This document shows positions 51,961-59,797 of a stretch of 64,000 nt of DNA, one piece after another. The notes under the pieces were generated by a model. The model had not been told where the DNA came from. It searched no databases and saw only the letters and a list, made by a program, of their open reading frames with translations. Position 1 is the stretch's first letter, and every line of letters starts with the position of its first letter. The stretch comes from Hominisplanchenecus murintestinalis (GTDB taxonomy: Bacteria; Bacillota; Clostridia; Lachnospirales; Lachnospiraceae), in the NCBI GenBank assembly GCA_004793585.1, contig SRZB01000001.1, forward strand, positions 248,001 through 312,000, in the 5' to 3' direction. A program made the position numbers and the translations under genes.

Positions 51961-52593
51961 CTATCCGGCTTTCACTGGATGCCGGATTACTGTTTTCAGA
52001 TTCTCCGGTCTGCATTTGCGCGCATCGCTCAGATAAATCTCATGATGATAGCGGGAATTTCCTATATCCGAAAGATATCCCTGTTCTTTTGTAAACGCAT
52101 CCATAGCTTCTATTGTTGATGGTTCATCGTCATACGGACCCATATGCATACACTGCACACACAAGCCCTCATCATAAGACAGAAATTCCACTTTCGAGAA
52201 ATCGACTTTCTTCTTTACAGCTGCTTCCGTCGCTGCCCAATGAAGTTCCTCCTCTGTCACAAACTCTGGCAGGCGAATCATAGAAATCCACTGAAAATCC
52301 TCTTTGCGCGAATAATCAATTCCTTTCGCGTTCTCCTGCCACCAAAGCCCCTCTAAGGGCGGCACGACAAAATCAAAATACCCTTCGATTCGATGGTCTC
52401 CCTTTTTGCTCATTTTTATGGTAAAAGCAATTCCGTAAAGCAGACTGATAGACTGTTTATATGCGCCGCCTTCCTCGTTCGGATTTCCTTTTCCACGGAC
52501 AGCAATAAAATTCATAGGAGGAACCGTTACCAGCACGGGCTTACTTTTCGGCAAATAGAATTCTTTATATTCTTTTTTATAATCAAACGCCAT
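51961..52593 (-). CDS. GyrI-like small-molecule-binding protein
   Basis: A 210-residue protein of the GyrI-like superfamily (often found as the effector domain of AraC/MerR regulators) without a DNA-binding domain. Motifs include FIAVRGKGNPNEEGGAYKQS near the start, FDFVVPPLEGLWW, and CVQCMHMGPYDDEPSTIEAM. Stand-alone members bind or hydrolyse cytotoxic small molecules. AAGGAG precedes the chosen ATG. It starts 4 bp after the TfoX-like gene stop. Confidence 0.85.
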   Translation of the reverse strand: MAFDYKKEYKEFYLPKSKPVLVTVPPMNFIAVRGKGNPNEEGGAYKQSISLLYGIAFTIKMSKKGDHRIEGYFDFVVPPLEGLWWQENAKGIDYSRKEDFQWISMIRLPEFVTEEELHWAATEAAVKKKVDFSKVEFLSYDEGLCVQCMHMGPYDDEPSTIEAMDAFTKEQGYLSDIGNSRYHHEIYLSDARKCRPENLKTVIRHPVKAG

Positions 52594-52597
52594 GTCT

Positions 52598-52924
52598 TTA
52601 CTCCTTCTTTCGCTTTTTCGGCCTGGGCTCCGGAAGCTCCGCATATGTTGCCGCCACTAGCTTCGTCAGCATCTCCCTGTTCTCTACATCTTCAACGAGA
52701 AAATAATTTTTCGCCCCTTTGTACGGCGGCGCTTCCGGCAGATGAGGGCAAAGCTTCTGGCCTGTCTCTGTAATCTTGATATAAAACTGATCGTCACAGA
52801 TTACCGCAAAAATTTTGCCATTGCAATAAAGCCCATATTCACCAAACATTTTCTTATATGTAATGGTTCCGGCTTCCCTTAGCTGATCTGCCATAAATTC
52901 TACAAATTCAATCTTTGACGCCAT
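52598..52924 (-). CDS. TfoX N-terminal-domain protein
   Basis: A 108-residue protein consisting of one TfoX_N domain (MADQLREAGTITYKKMFGEY, then GLYCNGKIFAVICDDQFYIK) and a basic tail (RPKKRKKE). In Gammaproteobacteria TfoX regulates competence. In Firmicutes these single-domain versions are of unknown role. It is embedded between two GyrI-like genes in one operon. Confidence 0.88.
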   Translation of the reverse strand: MASKIEFVEFMADQLREAGTITYKKMFGEYGLYCNGKIFAVICDDQFYIKITETGQKLCPHLPEAPPYKGAKNYFLVEDVENREMLTKLVAATYAELPEPRPKKRKKE

Positions 52925-52927
52925 AAA

Positions 52928-53650
52928 TTACTTATTCCTCCAGCGTTTACATTGTTCAATCCGTTCCCCGTTATCTCCCTGTTTTTCATCATAAGCAAAA
53001 CCATTCAGCAGATCACAGGGAAATTCCTTACATTGCCCGCAATGCTCATGCTGTTTTGCTTCACAACAAGCTTTCACCGGGCAGCTGTCGCCCCAAAATG
53101 GCTTTTCAATATGTACACAGCCTGCACAATTTATTTGTTCACGATACCCGCATGCACTGCACAGGAGCCCGCATCTCGATTCAACTGCGCTTTTCTCCTC
53201 TTTCAATCCTACATAAATATGGATTTCCGCATTTTCCATACAATCATCCTGGTATTCCTCAAAATCACATTGAAAGGCCCTGGGCAAGTTCATTTTCCAG
53301 ATTTCCTGCCACGCCGCTCCAACTGCCTGCACCATATCTCCGTGAATAACGAATTTCGCATACTTTCCGGCGGGAATCCGGCAAACCGCATAGTTTTCCC
53401 CCTCTGGCTCCGCTGATGTTTCACAGGCAGCCATCGCCGTGTAATCCGCTTTTTCGTCTCCCTCATACTCTGTATAAATCCCCAACGCCTTTGCATTTGC
53501 CTTGTCGGGTACGGAAGCGTAAACGCCTTCATTATAAAAGCAGTTCCACAGCCCGCCAATCACAGCTCCCATATCGGGAGAAGCATTATTCGTCCTTGCC
53601 GACACGCCTACAGCAATTTTTTCTTCCAGTGTTACAATTTCGTATTCCAT
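52928..53650 (-). CDS. GyrI-like domain fused to a Cys-rich DUF3795 domain
   Basis: A 240-residue fusion. Residues 1-155 are a GyrI/AraC effector-binding fold (EYEIVTLEEKIAVGVSARTN, VCRIPAGKYAKFVIHGD). Residues 160-240 are DUF3795, with ten or more Cys (CGLLCSACGYREQINCAGC, CCEAKQHEHCGQCKEFPC) that probably bind metal. The start at MEYEIV follows AAGGATGG. It leads an operon with the TfoX and GyrI genes. A 54-bp piece of this gene recurs at 30452. Confidence 0.85.
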   Translation of the reverse strand: MEYEIVTLEEKIAVGVSARTNNASPDMGAVIGGLWNCFYNEGVYASVPDKANAKALGIYTEYEGDEKADYTAMAACETSAEPEGENYAVCRIPAGKYAKFVIHGDMVQAVGAAWQEIWKMNLPRAFQCDFEEYQDDCMENAEIHIYVGLKEEKSAVESRCGLLCSACGYREQINCAGCVHIEKPFWGDSCPVKACCEAKQHEHCGQCKEFPCDLLNGFAYDEKQGDNGERIEQCKRWRNK

Positions 53651-53922
53651 AAATAAAACCATCCTTTCTTTTTTTGATGATTCTATTCTACCAAAACAAC
53701 CGTGACATCTGTATGTCATGATTCCAAATATTTTTCCCATATTCCTCCCAGATATGCTCGTCTCTATTCCCCAAACCAAGACGATATAGGATACCATAAT
53801 CCAGAATACGCGTGACAAATGTTCGGCAAACCTACACTTATATCATAACCTTTCTGCACCAAATATTCTTTTTTTCATAAAATGATATGGAAAACTACTC
53901 TATTTAATAGAAAGGATTTCTT

Positions 53923-54114
53923 ATGCAAGAATGTAGGAATGACAACTGCCCGGATTCCTGTATGGAAAACTATTGTGAAAATGCACCGCTCGCAATGGGA
54001 TATGTTCCAAGGCAGAAAAACTTTCATAAAACCTTTGAACTGAGCAAAGCGCTGCAGGTCGGAACCATATTTCCCGAACTGTGTAAACCATTCTGTGGAA
54101 GGAGGGGCTGCTAA
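53923..54114 (+). CDS. cotJA: Spore coat-associated protein CotJA
   Basis: A 63-residue protein matching CotJA: LAMGYVPRQKNFHKTFELSK, then ALQVGTIFPELCKPF. An N-terminal Cys-rich stretch (CRNDNCPDSCMENYC) precedes it. CotJ proteins assemble in the mother-cell spore coat. AAAGG precedes the ATG. The stop overlaps cotJB as TAATG. The 272-bp upstream gap (53651-53922) shows no gene; a SigE promoter is expected but I could not fix one with confidence. Confidence 0.88.
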   Translation: MQECRNDNCPDSCMENYCENAPLAMGYVPRQKNFHKTFELSKALQVGTIFPELCKPFCGRRGC

Positions 54115-54662
54115 TGAACCGCTGTATGTATCATTCAAACTGCCAGAACCAAATGGCAAACTCTCAGAACCGCCCAATGTGCCGCCCACCACAGAACAAT
54201 TCAGGCTGCGGCGCACAGCAACCGCAACCGATGCCTTGCAGACGCGAACCAGAACCTTCAAGACCTGCACCCTGCAGACGCGAACCGGAACCTTCAAGAC
54301 CTACACCCTGCAGACGCGAACCGGAACCTCCGAAACCCGCCCCTTGCAAATGCGAGTCAGAACCTCCAAGGAGGCCTTCCTGCTGTGAAGAAAACCATCC
54401 ACGCCCTTCCCGTTCACAGCTTTTGCAGCATATCAATGAAGTAAGTTTCGCAGTCAATGACGTCACCCTCTATCTAGACTCCCATCCCTGCGACAGCAAG
54501 GCAATGGAATTCTACAAAGAAAATGTCAAAAAACGCAACAAAGCACTTCGCGAATATGCAAAACATTATGGTCCGCTGACAATTGATACGGCTGATGATG
54601 CCCAAAGCAATTCCTGGGAATGGATATCACAGCCCTGGCCTTGGGAAGGAGGGAATTGCTAA
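54114..54662 (+). CDS. cotJB: Spore coat protein CotJB with Pro/Cys repeat extension
   Basis: The C-terminal ~85 residues are CotJB (LLQHINEVSFAVNDVTLYLD, then ALREYAKHYGPLTID, ending WEWISQPWPWEGGNC). The N-terminal ~95 residues are unusual: three tandem units of PCRREPEPSRPA type followed by PCKCESEP, giving a Pro/Arg/Glu/Cys-rich arm. Ordinary CotJB is about 85-100 residues. The arm may cross-link or add charge to the coat. It is coupled to cotJA. Confidence 0.88.
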   Translation: MNRCMYHSNCQNQMANSQNRPMCRPPQNNSGCGAQQPQPMPCRREPEPSRPAPCRREPEPSRPTPCRREPEPPKPAPCKCESEPPRRPSCCEENHPRPSRSQLLQHINEVSFAVNDVTLYLDSHPCDSKAMEFYKENVKKRNKALREYAKHYGPLTIDTADDAQSNSWEWISQPWPWEGGNC

Positions 54663-54665
54663 ACT

Positions 54666-54779
54666 ATGTGGAATTATGAAAAAAGACTTCAATATCCGGT
54701 AAACATCACAACACCCAATGCAAAACTGGCACAATTTATTATGAGTCAGTATGGTGGACTGTATTGCAAAAACATATAA
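54666..54779 (+). pseudogene. cotJC: cotJC truncated after ~31 codons
   Basis: The frame begins MWNYEKRLQYPVNITTPNAK and LAQFIMSQYGG, the start of the manganese-catalase-like CotJC, then turns into LYCKNI and stops. CotJC is normally about 190 residues, so the metal-binding body is absent. It starts 3 bp after cotJB. Sequence beyond about 54758 belongs to the low-GC ATPase/TOPRIM island. Confidence 0.85.
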
Positions 54780-54819
54780 CTATATGGCACACTAGACCAT
54801 GAAAAACTCATAAATCCTA

Positions 54820-55848
54820 TTAGTCCATTACTAACCTAAAATTATATTCTGCAATAAAATAAATACAAGTATTTAGCACCCAGATAAATCCTATGGCGCT
54901 ATCTTTGCTAACAAAATTTTGCACTTTCAAAATTTCAGTTAAATCCAGCCTTTCAAAATATTCTTTATATTTATTCTCCGGAATCTGATATTGTTCGTAC
55001 TGAATTCTATTAGCTTTAGAAATATTGTGATATATAACCTGCTTAAATATATCTCTCATATACTCCCAATACGTTTGATTCGTATGTACATATCCTTGCT
55101 TTGTAACCCAATCTATCAACTGATATTTTACTGTCGGTAAAGTATGGCCTGCAACCACTCCTTGTAAAGCATTATCAATCACATTTTCCATACTACTTAC
55201 TGAAGAGATTTCTAAAATTTCATTACAACACTTTTTCCTTTTTTCTACATCACTTACCTCAAAATGTTTTTCAAGCAAATCATCTATTCTATGTGGAAAA
55301 TCAATCTTTGAACCTAGTATTGTTTCTTGTTCCACTAATGCTTTATATTCCTTCCCTGGCTGCAACGATACTGGAATCTTCCGTTCAGCAAAATCATCAT
55401 CCGGTAATTGACACAAATGCCGGTATGACTCTATCATGGGATAATTAATATACAACTTTCCCATGTCAGTAGCATCAACAAAACACCTTTGCATTTCTAA
55501 AATCTTTTCTTCCGAGAAATTTGTATCATGTCTCTCATAATCAAATACCAAAACTATATTTGTGAAATCTTTTTTATACCGGAGTTTATCCGGGTATCGT
55601 TTCTTACTAATAACAAAGGGTAAATCAATATCTTCATTTTCCTTTTCCCACTCCTCCCCATACTCTTTCACAATATCATCATATAACTGATAGATATTTG
55701 TTCCATAAATCCAAATTTCATCCATGTTGATATTGATTTCAGGAAAGCATTCAAAAATCAGCCAAAATAACTTATTTTTTTCATGATACCCTTCTACGAT
55801 TAGCAGGTTTTGGCCTCGTTTCCTTACCTCGCCTTGATAATTATTCAT
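54820..55848 (-). CDS. TOPRIM-like nuclease partner of the ATPase
   Basis: A 342-residue protein. Near the N-terminus NLLIVEGYHEKNKLFWLIFE places a Glu after a beta strand as in TOPRIM/OLD nucleases. NIVLVFDYERHDTNFSEEKI (about residue 115) supplies a second acidic cluster. MGKLYINYPMIESYRHL follows. The rest is helical. The ATG overlaps the ATPase stop by 8 bp. The layout matches two-gene defence systems such as PARIS (AriA/AriB) and AbiL-type ATPase plus OLD-TOPRIM pairs. It does not clearly belong to either. Confidence 0.68.
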   Translation of the reverse strand: MNNYQGEVRKRGQNLLIVEGYHEKNKLFWLIFECFPEININMDEIWIYGTNIYQLYDDIVKEYGEEWEKENEDIDLPFVISKKRYPDKLRYKKDFTNIVLVFDYERHDTNFSEEKILEMQRCFVDATDMGKLYINYPMIESYRHLCQLPDDDFAERKIPVSLQPGKEYKALVEQETILGSKIDFPHRIDDLLEKHFEVSDVEKRKKCCNEILEISSVSSMENVIDNALQGVVAGHTLPTVKYQLIDWVTKQGYVHTNQTYWEYMRDIFKQVIYHNISKANRIQYEQYQIPENKYKEYFERLDLTEILKVQNFVSKDSAIGFIWVLNTCIYFIAEYNFRLVMD

Positions 55849-56992
55849 ATCTATCAAACTCTCCACTAATATACATCTTTTCAAGATTGTGACCTTCTCG
55901 CAGTTCTCTTTCTGTCGCATTACAAAGCGCAGTCAACGTACCCACTCTTGATAAAATAAACAAACAATCTGGCCGCATCAATCGATTGGTCATCAAATTA
56001 GTATTATGAGACGTCATAATAATCTGGCATTTAGGGTACCTTCTCTTAAAAAATTTTATCACTTTCTCCGCCATTTCATAATGATAAAATGCATCAAATT
56101 CATCTAAATATATAAAAGATGGATCCCAGCTTTTAGGAATCAATCGCCTATATAAATCAACTAACGCTAAAGTTCCACTAGATGCTGTTTCATAAAATGG
56201 TACTAATTTCTCATGCCAGAAATATAGTTCTCTCTGACCATCTGGTAATTTTTTTAATATTAATTTACACTCTATACCCATTTCATTAAGAAAATCTTCC
56301 AAATCTTTTAGTCTATTTGAATCCTCTAGCAACTCATAAAAACTACCATTCATTCTTCTTGGCATTTTTAACATTCCATTTCCGGCTGTAACCATAAGCA
56401 TTCTTCTAACATAATTCGCTAACTTAATTAGAATAGAATCATTGCCCAATGCAACATTACTTATCAACCACCTTAAAAATGGTAACTTAGGCTCTTGAAT
56501 CTCCTCCTCATCACCAACATCCATTGACTGCAAATATCTATCTATACTAGCAGTTTCTGCATTTATATATTCAAGGTTCTTAAAATCAAACTTATCATTT
56601 TCAAAATCACAACTAAAAATAGTCTTTCCATCAATAATCAATTCCTCATCCCTAAGTTCCTGGTTAGAAAATCGAGCATAACGATATACTAATTCATTAC
56701 TTTCAAATCTAAACTCATATGAAAAATCCGCTGCTTTGTCTATTGAATCCGCATTAAGAAATATTCCTGTATCAATGTAATGACGCCCGCCAAACATTGT
56801 TATATATATATCAATTAATGCTTTTCCCAAATTTGTTTTTCCTGTTGCATTCCTGCCATAAATTAACATTTTGCTGATAATCCCATCAGTGATACAATCT
56901 GTACTAAACTGATACCCTGCAGTATTTTCAAAATCTATAGATATTTCATCTTTAAAATTTTTGTAATTCTTCAATGTAAATTTCTTTAACAT
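55841..56992 (-). CDS. AAA15/ABC-type ATPase of a putative defence module
   Basis: A 383-residue ATPase beginning LKKFTLKNYKNFKDEISIDF. Walker A is YGRNATGKTNLGKAL (about residue 48). A signature-like SSGTLALVDLYRRL, Walker B FIYLDEFDAFYHYEMAEKV and H-loop QIIMTSHNTNLMT lie in the C-terminal third, as in OLD/RecF-like ATPases. It is the first gene of a two-gene operon with the TOPRIM-like protein. Base composition is clearly AT-richer than the cotJ genes. Likely role: sensing phage and activating the nuclease. Confidence 0.78.
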   Translation of the reverse strand: MLKKFTLKNYKNFKDEISIDFENTAGYQFSTDCITDGIISKMLIYGRNATGKTNLGKALIDIYITMFGGRHYIDTGIFLNADSIDKAADFSYEFRFESNELVYRYARFSNQELRDEELIIDGKTIFSCDFENDKFDFKNLEYINAETASIDRYLQSMDVGDEEEIQEPKLPFLRWLISNVALGNDSILIKLANYVRRMLMVTAGNGMLKMPRRMNGSFYELLEDSNRLKDLEDFLNEMGIECKLILKKLPDGQRELYFWHEKLVPFYETASSGTLALVDLYRRLIPKSWDPSFIYLDEFDAFYHYEMAEKVIKFFKRRYPKCQIIMTSHNTNLMTNRLMRPDCLFILSRVGTLTALCNATERELREGHNLEKMYISGEFDRYE

Positions 56993-57266
56993 TTTCCTAC
57001 CGTCCTTTCATATAGATTATTTGCACACAAATCTATGATTACAGTATAACCATTTTTACAACCTTCCACAATAGATTTCCGTAATTTTTTTACGGCAAGT
57101 TCATATTATTCTTATTGTATTCCACACTACTACTATATTCCCAACAACTCGATCAACTCTCATATATGCCGGTCTCCAAACAAATACATCTACACTTGAT
57201 TATAACTGCAAAAACATTTGTTTTTTTACACGAAATATAGCCATATCAAATCTTTCTTTCGTATAA

Positions 57267-57305
57267 AAAGGACATCCATATGAATAAAAAAATGAAATGT
57301 CCTTT
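57267..57305. terminator. Hairpin in the gene-free gap 56993-57381
   Basis: AAAGGACAT and ATGTCCTTT form a 9-bp stem with a long A-rich loop. The remaining 389-bp gap is AT-rich and should include the ATPase promoter. I see no further gene in it. Confidence 0.4.
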
Positions 57306-57381
57306 GGCATATACGCTGTTCAATTTTATATACAAAGCAGTTTGCCTTTGTTACATAAACGGTAGATAAGCGCTTACCGTA

Positions 57382-57537
57382 TTACTCTAGCAGCCTGCCA
57401 TTATCATTCCAATCTCCATACATAATTCCTTGCCTGGTATTTTCAATCAATTTTTTTAATCTACTCCGAAATAATTCTGGCTGTTTCTTCTTAATTTGAA
57501 TCGTATCTATTCTTACTCGTTGATATAAGTATGAAGT
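57382..57537 (-). pseudogene. C-terminal part of a split YdeI-family gene
   Basis: The minus-strand frame reads LYQRVRIDTIQIKKKQPELF, then RLKKLIENTRQGIMYGDWND and a stop at 57382. This is the expected end of a YdeI/OmpD-associated family protein. The matching N-terminal part lies at 58139-58575, and the intervening 601 bp is a mobile element. Confidence 0.72.
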
Positions 57538-57804
57538 CAGATAAGGATAAAATTCAAAAATATGTTCAATTTTACTTACCGAAAGAAATCCTCTCTACCA
57601 AATACATTGTGTAAATTGCAGTTATTGAAAAAGCAGTATTCAAAATACAGATTTTTCTTTCGGAATGTAAAAAGCATTAAGGGTATCATTACACAGATTG
57701 ATTATTTGAGATGTCCACAGAGATAGCGAGCATCGGATTATTGTAGCCAGAATCCCCTTTATATCTTTTCGTATGAATTAATGATAGAAGTGTGTCGAAT
57801 AATA

Positions 57805-57813
57805 TGTTATAAT
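57805..57813 (+). promoter_or_regulatory. Extended -10 promoter of the toxin-like peptide
   Basis: TGTTATAAT, an extended -10 (TG-N-TATAAT), lies about 45 bp before the peptide ATG. No convincing -35 is present, which is common for extended -10 promoters. Confidence 0.6.
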
Positions 57814-57858
57814 TTTTTTGTTGCTCACCAATACCCGCAACGGGGAGGAGGTGCTTGC

Positions 57859-57957
57859 ATGGAATTTTTTATCTCTTTTTTAGTTACCGTTTTGGGAGGT
57901 GTAGCCTGCCACTACATCATCAAATGGTTAGACGGTGACGACAAAAGCAACAACTAG
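57859..57957 (+). CDS. Fst-like membrane toxin peptide, 32 residues
   Basis: MEFFISFLVTVLGGVACHYI followed by IKWLDGDDKSNN: one hydrophobic helix and a short charged tail. Size and layout equal Fst/Ldr-type toxins of type I systems, which insert in the inner membrane and collapse it. GGAGGAGG precedes the ATG. The region around the start codon is repeated at 58046 beyond the terminator, inside the predicted antisense RNA, as the DRa/DRb repeats are in the enterococcal par locus. Confidence 0.7.
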   Translation: MEFFISFLVTVLGGVACHYIIKWLDGDDKSNN

Positions 57958-57980
57958 CCTGGTGGGTGCTTTGCCACTAT

Positions 57981-58040
57981 AAAAGAAAAGAAGAATCCTC
58001 AGATGGTACTGCCATACCAATCTGGGGATTCGTTTCTTTT
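57981..58040. terminator. Bidirectional terminator shared by toxin mRNA and antisense RNA
   Basis: A long stem runs from GAATCC (57993) to GGATTC (58031) with an inner TGGTA/TACCA stem. It is flanked by AAAAGAAA on the left and TTTCTTTT on the right, so a T tract follows the hairpin in both directions. Confidence 0.8.
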
Positions 58041-58072
58041 GCCCACATGGACTTTTTATCTCTTTTTTGCCT
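57981..58072 (-). ncRNA. Predicted antisense antitoxin RNA
   Basis: A minus-strand promoter at 58079-58107 would start an RNA near 58072 that ends at the bidirectional terminator, about 80-90 nt long. Its 5' part contains the complement of the repeat CATGGACTTTTTATCTC (58046-58062), so it can pair with the matching sequence over the toxin start codon, and its 3' part pairs with the toxin mRNA terminator. This is the par RNA II design. Confidence 0.6.
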
Positions 58073-58078
58073 ATTGGC

Positions 58079-58107
58079 ATTATAGCATATGCAAAAATCT
58101 TTTTCAA
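58079..58107 (-). promoter_or_regulatory. Strong promoter of the antisense RNA
   Basis: TTGAAA (58102-58107), 17 bp, TATAAT (58079-58084) on the minus strand. It is nearer consensus than the toxin promoter, as expected for an antitoxin RNA. Confidence 0.75.
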
Positions 58108-58138
58108 TATGTTTGTCACAAAAAATTATCCTTATCTG

Positions 58139-58575
58139 GTATCAATCAATAGTGGAAATTTATTAAAGTTTTCCCAAACTACGGAATCACTTTTTAACGC
58201 TTTCAAAATATCTTTATCAATCACAAATCCATTTGATGACATATCGGGTAATGCCTCTCTGCCCGCATCTGTCATTCTTCCTGTACGTTCCATTCTTCTG
58301 CAGCGTTCTTTGTTCAACTCTGACCATAAGCTGCCTTTTCTTCGAGGAGTTAATTTCTGTACCGTTATTCCATTATCCATCTTTTTTGTAGTGCTGTCTA
58401 TCCAGCCAAAACACATAGCTTCCTCAACTGCATCTATATACCAGAAAGTACCATTATTAACTGGCCTTCCACGTTTAACTGCCACCCAGCATTCTTTTTC
58501 CTTATCATTATTATCTATCAGCCACTCGCGCAATTCATCACGATTTTTAGCTGTGAGTAAATTATTCAATTCCAT
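58139..58575 (-). pseudogene. N-terminal part of a split YdeI-family gene
   Basis: The 145 or so residues read as YdeI/OmpD-associated family: ECWVAVKRGRPVNNGTFWYI, AVEEAMCFGWIDSTTKK, LTPRRKGSLWSELNKERCRR. The frame runs to VVWENFNKFPLLID and ends on TAA at 58132, inside the inserted element. The rest of the gene is at 57382-57537. GGAG precedes the ATG, so a shortened protein could still be made. Confidence 0.78.
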
Positions 58576-58644
58576 GCCAGTTCTCCAAGTCCATATTTAT
58601 CTAATGCTTTCTCAGTAAAATTATGCTTCTTCCATTTTTACTGT

Positions 58645-59226
58645 TTAAGATTTTCCATACCGCTCAAGCACAATCTCTCTAAATTTTTCTCCTGCATAGA
58701 GATACTCTGTTTTCCCTTCTATTTTCATGGTAAATAACCACTTAAAATTCACAGCATGATTGATTTCCACAGTATGCAGAATACCTTCTCTGATAAACTC
58801 ATAAAATCGGTATCCATTATCAGCAAATCTGCTTTGTGTTGTGTTAAGAGTAGCAATAGCACTTTTATCCGTAAGCTTCGCAAAGCAAGTGACAGGGTTT
58901 CCCTCGAACATCTTTTTCAGTGCTTTTGCCATCCTTTCATCTTCTTTATAAAGTTCAAACAGGTAGTGAGCCATCATATCCCCGACATTTTCTAAATCAG
59001 CAACTTTAACATCAATCAAAAATAAAGTGAACTTGCTTGCAAAATTAACAACTTGAATGCATTTTCTTTTATCAAAGTAAAACAGCTTTGCACCCCACTC
59101 CAAAAGCTTATCTCCGCTTTCGTTCTCAATCACCGTCTGAACAATCATATTAAGAGGCGGTGTTAATTCTGCTGGAAGTTTTAATTTATATCGTTCAAAG
59201 GTTTGTTTTGTAGCATAAATAATCAT
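58645..59226 (-). CDS. DUF6933-like protein
   Basis: A 193-residue soluble protein. The region GDKLLEWGAKLFYFDKRKCIQVVNFASKFTLFL (about residues 38-70) matches from memory the DUF6933 family, which has a single conserved N-terminal beta-rich domain. No catalytic motif or membrane segment is evident. It sits alone between the split YdeI gene and an IS remnant, in AT-rich accessory sequence. Function unknown. Confidence 0.65.
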   Translation of the reverse strand: MIIYATKQTFERYKLKLPAELTPPLNMIVQTVIENESGDKLLEWGAKLFYFDKRKCIQVVNFASKFTLFLIDVKVADLENVGDMMAHYLFELYKEDERMAKALKKMFEGNPVTCFAKLTDKSAIATLNTTQSRFADNGYRFYEFIREGILHTVEINHAVNFKWLFTMKIEGKTEYLYAGEKFREIVLERYGKS

Positions 59227-59373
59227 AATCCGCGGCCCCCATCATTTCGCTTCACTCTACTTGCGCTGTTTTAACAAATTGCACTTAATTAGATAATTTA
59301 TTATACCGTATTTCTATGTTCTTTTCAATGCATTCCAAAATTTGAGTTTCCCCAGATATCAGAATAACACAAT

Positions 59374-59797
59374 GAAAAAAGGGTTCTGCTATGACGAAGA
59401 AAAGACTGTTTTCTATGCAAACAAGGGAACTGTCTGGAATTCCAGAAACTGGTCTACAAAAAATCCACACAGAATTATTATCGATTGTATAGTAGGTCCA
59501 GCAGGAATGTAAAGAATGTATCCACCACCCCTCCTGTGCAACGGATCCTGGGAGTGTAAGGATCAACGCCAGTGCTTATTATCCTTCTTTCTATCGGAAC
59601 GGTCAAAAAGTTGGAGGAAGTAATTCTTTAAGGGTAATGCGTCTACGCCAGATATGGTCAGAAGGCACATTCGCCGTATTAAAACGTGAGCATAAATTAA
59701 ATAGGATAGCCTTCAGAAAGTAGCGGAAGAATGCCTCTTATCTGCAACGGCATTAAATCTGAAAAGGCTAGTAAAGGCAGGTTATACATTTGATGTA
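59374..59797 (+). pseudogene. IS1182-like transposase, C-terminal remnant
   Basis: Pieces of a transposase C-terminus occur on the plus strand in shifting frames: GFCYDEEKTVFYANKGTV, then NASAYYPSFYRNGQKVGG, then LRQIWSEGTFAVLKREHKLN (the EG-F-LK catalytic Glu region), and finally CLLSATALNLKRLVKAGY before a stop near 59797. At least three frameshifts or stops break it. Past it an imperfect IS end (GAGCAACCCCCTCTTATAA near 59857) lies before the Uma2 gene. The gap 59227-59373 holds nothing recognisable. Confidence 0.68.

Larger units (their letters stand above)
57538..58138. mobile_element. 601-bp inverted-repeat element carrying a type I toxin-antitoxin module
   Basis: CAGATAAGGATAA at 57538-57550 is perfectly inverted at 58126-58138, with weaker similarity continuing inward. 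It splits a YdeI-family gene. It encodes no transposase, only the 32-residue toxin-like peptide, a converging antisense promoter and a shared terminator. A long CCGAAAGAAA/TTTCTTTCGG stem lies in its left part. The exact target duplication could not be fixed. Confidence 0.72.

Noticed and set aside
59285-59566. Minus-strand 93-residue open frame
   Set aside because: It is antisense to the IS1182-like transposase remnant and has no RBS or family features.
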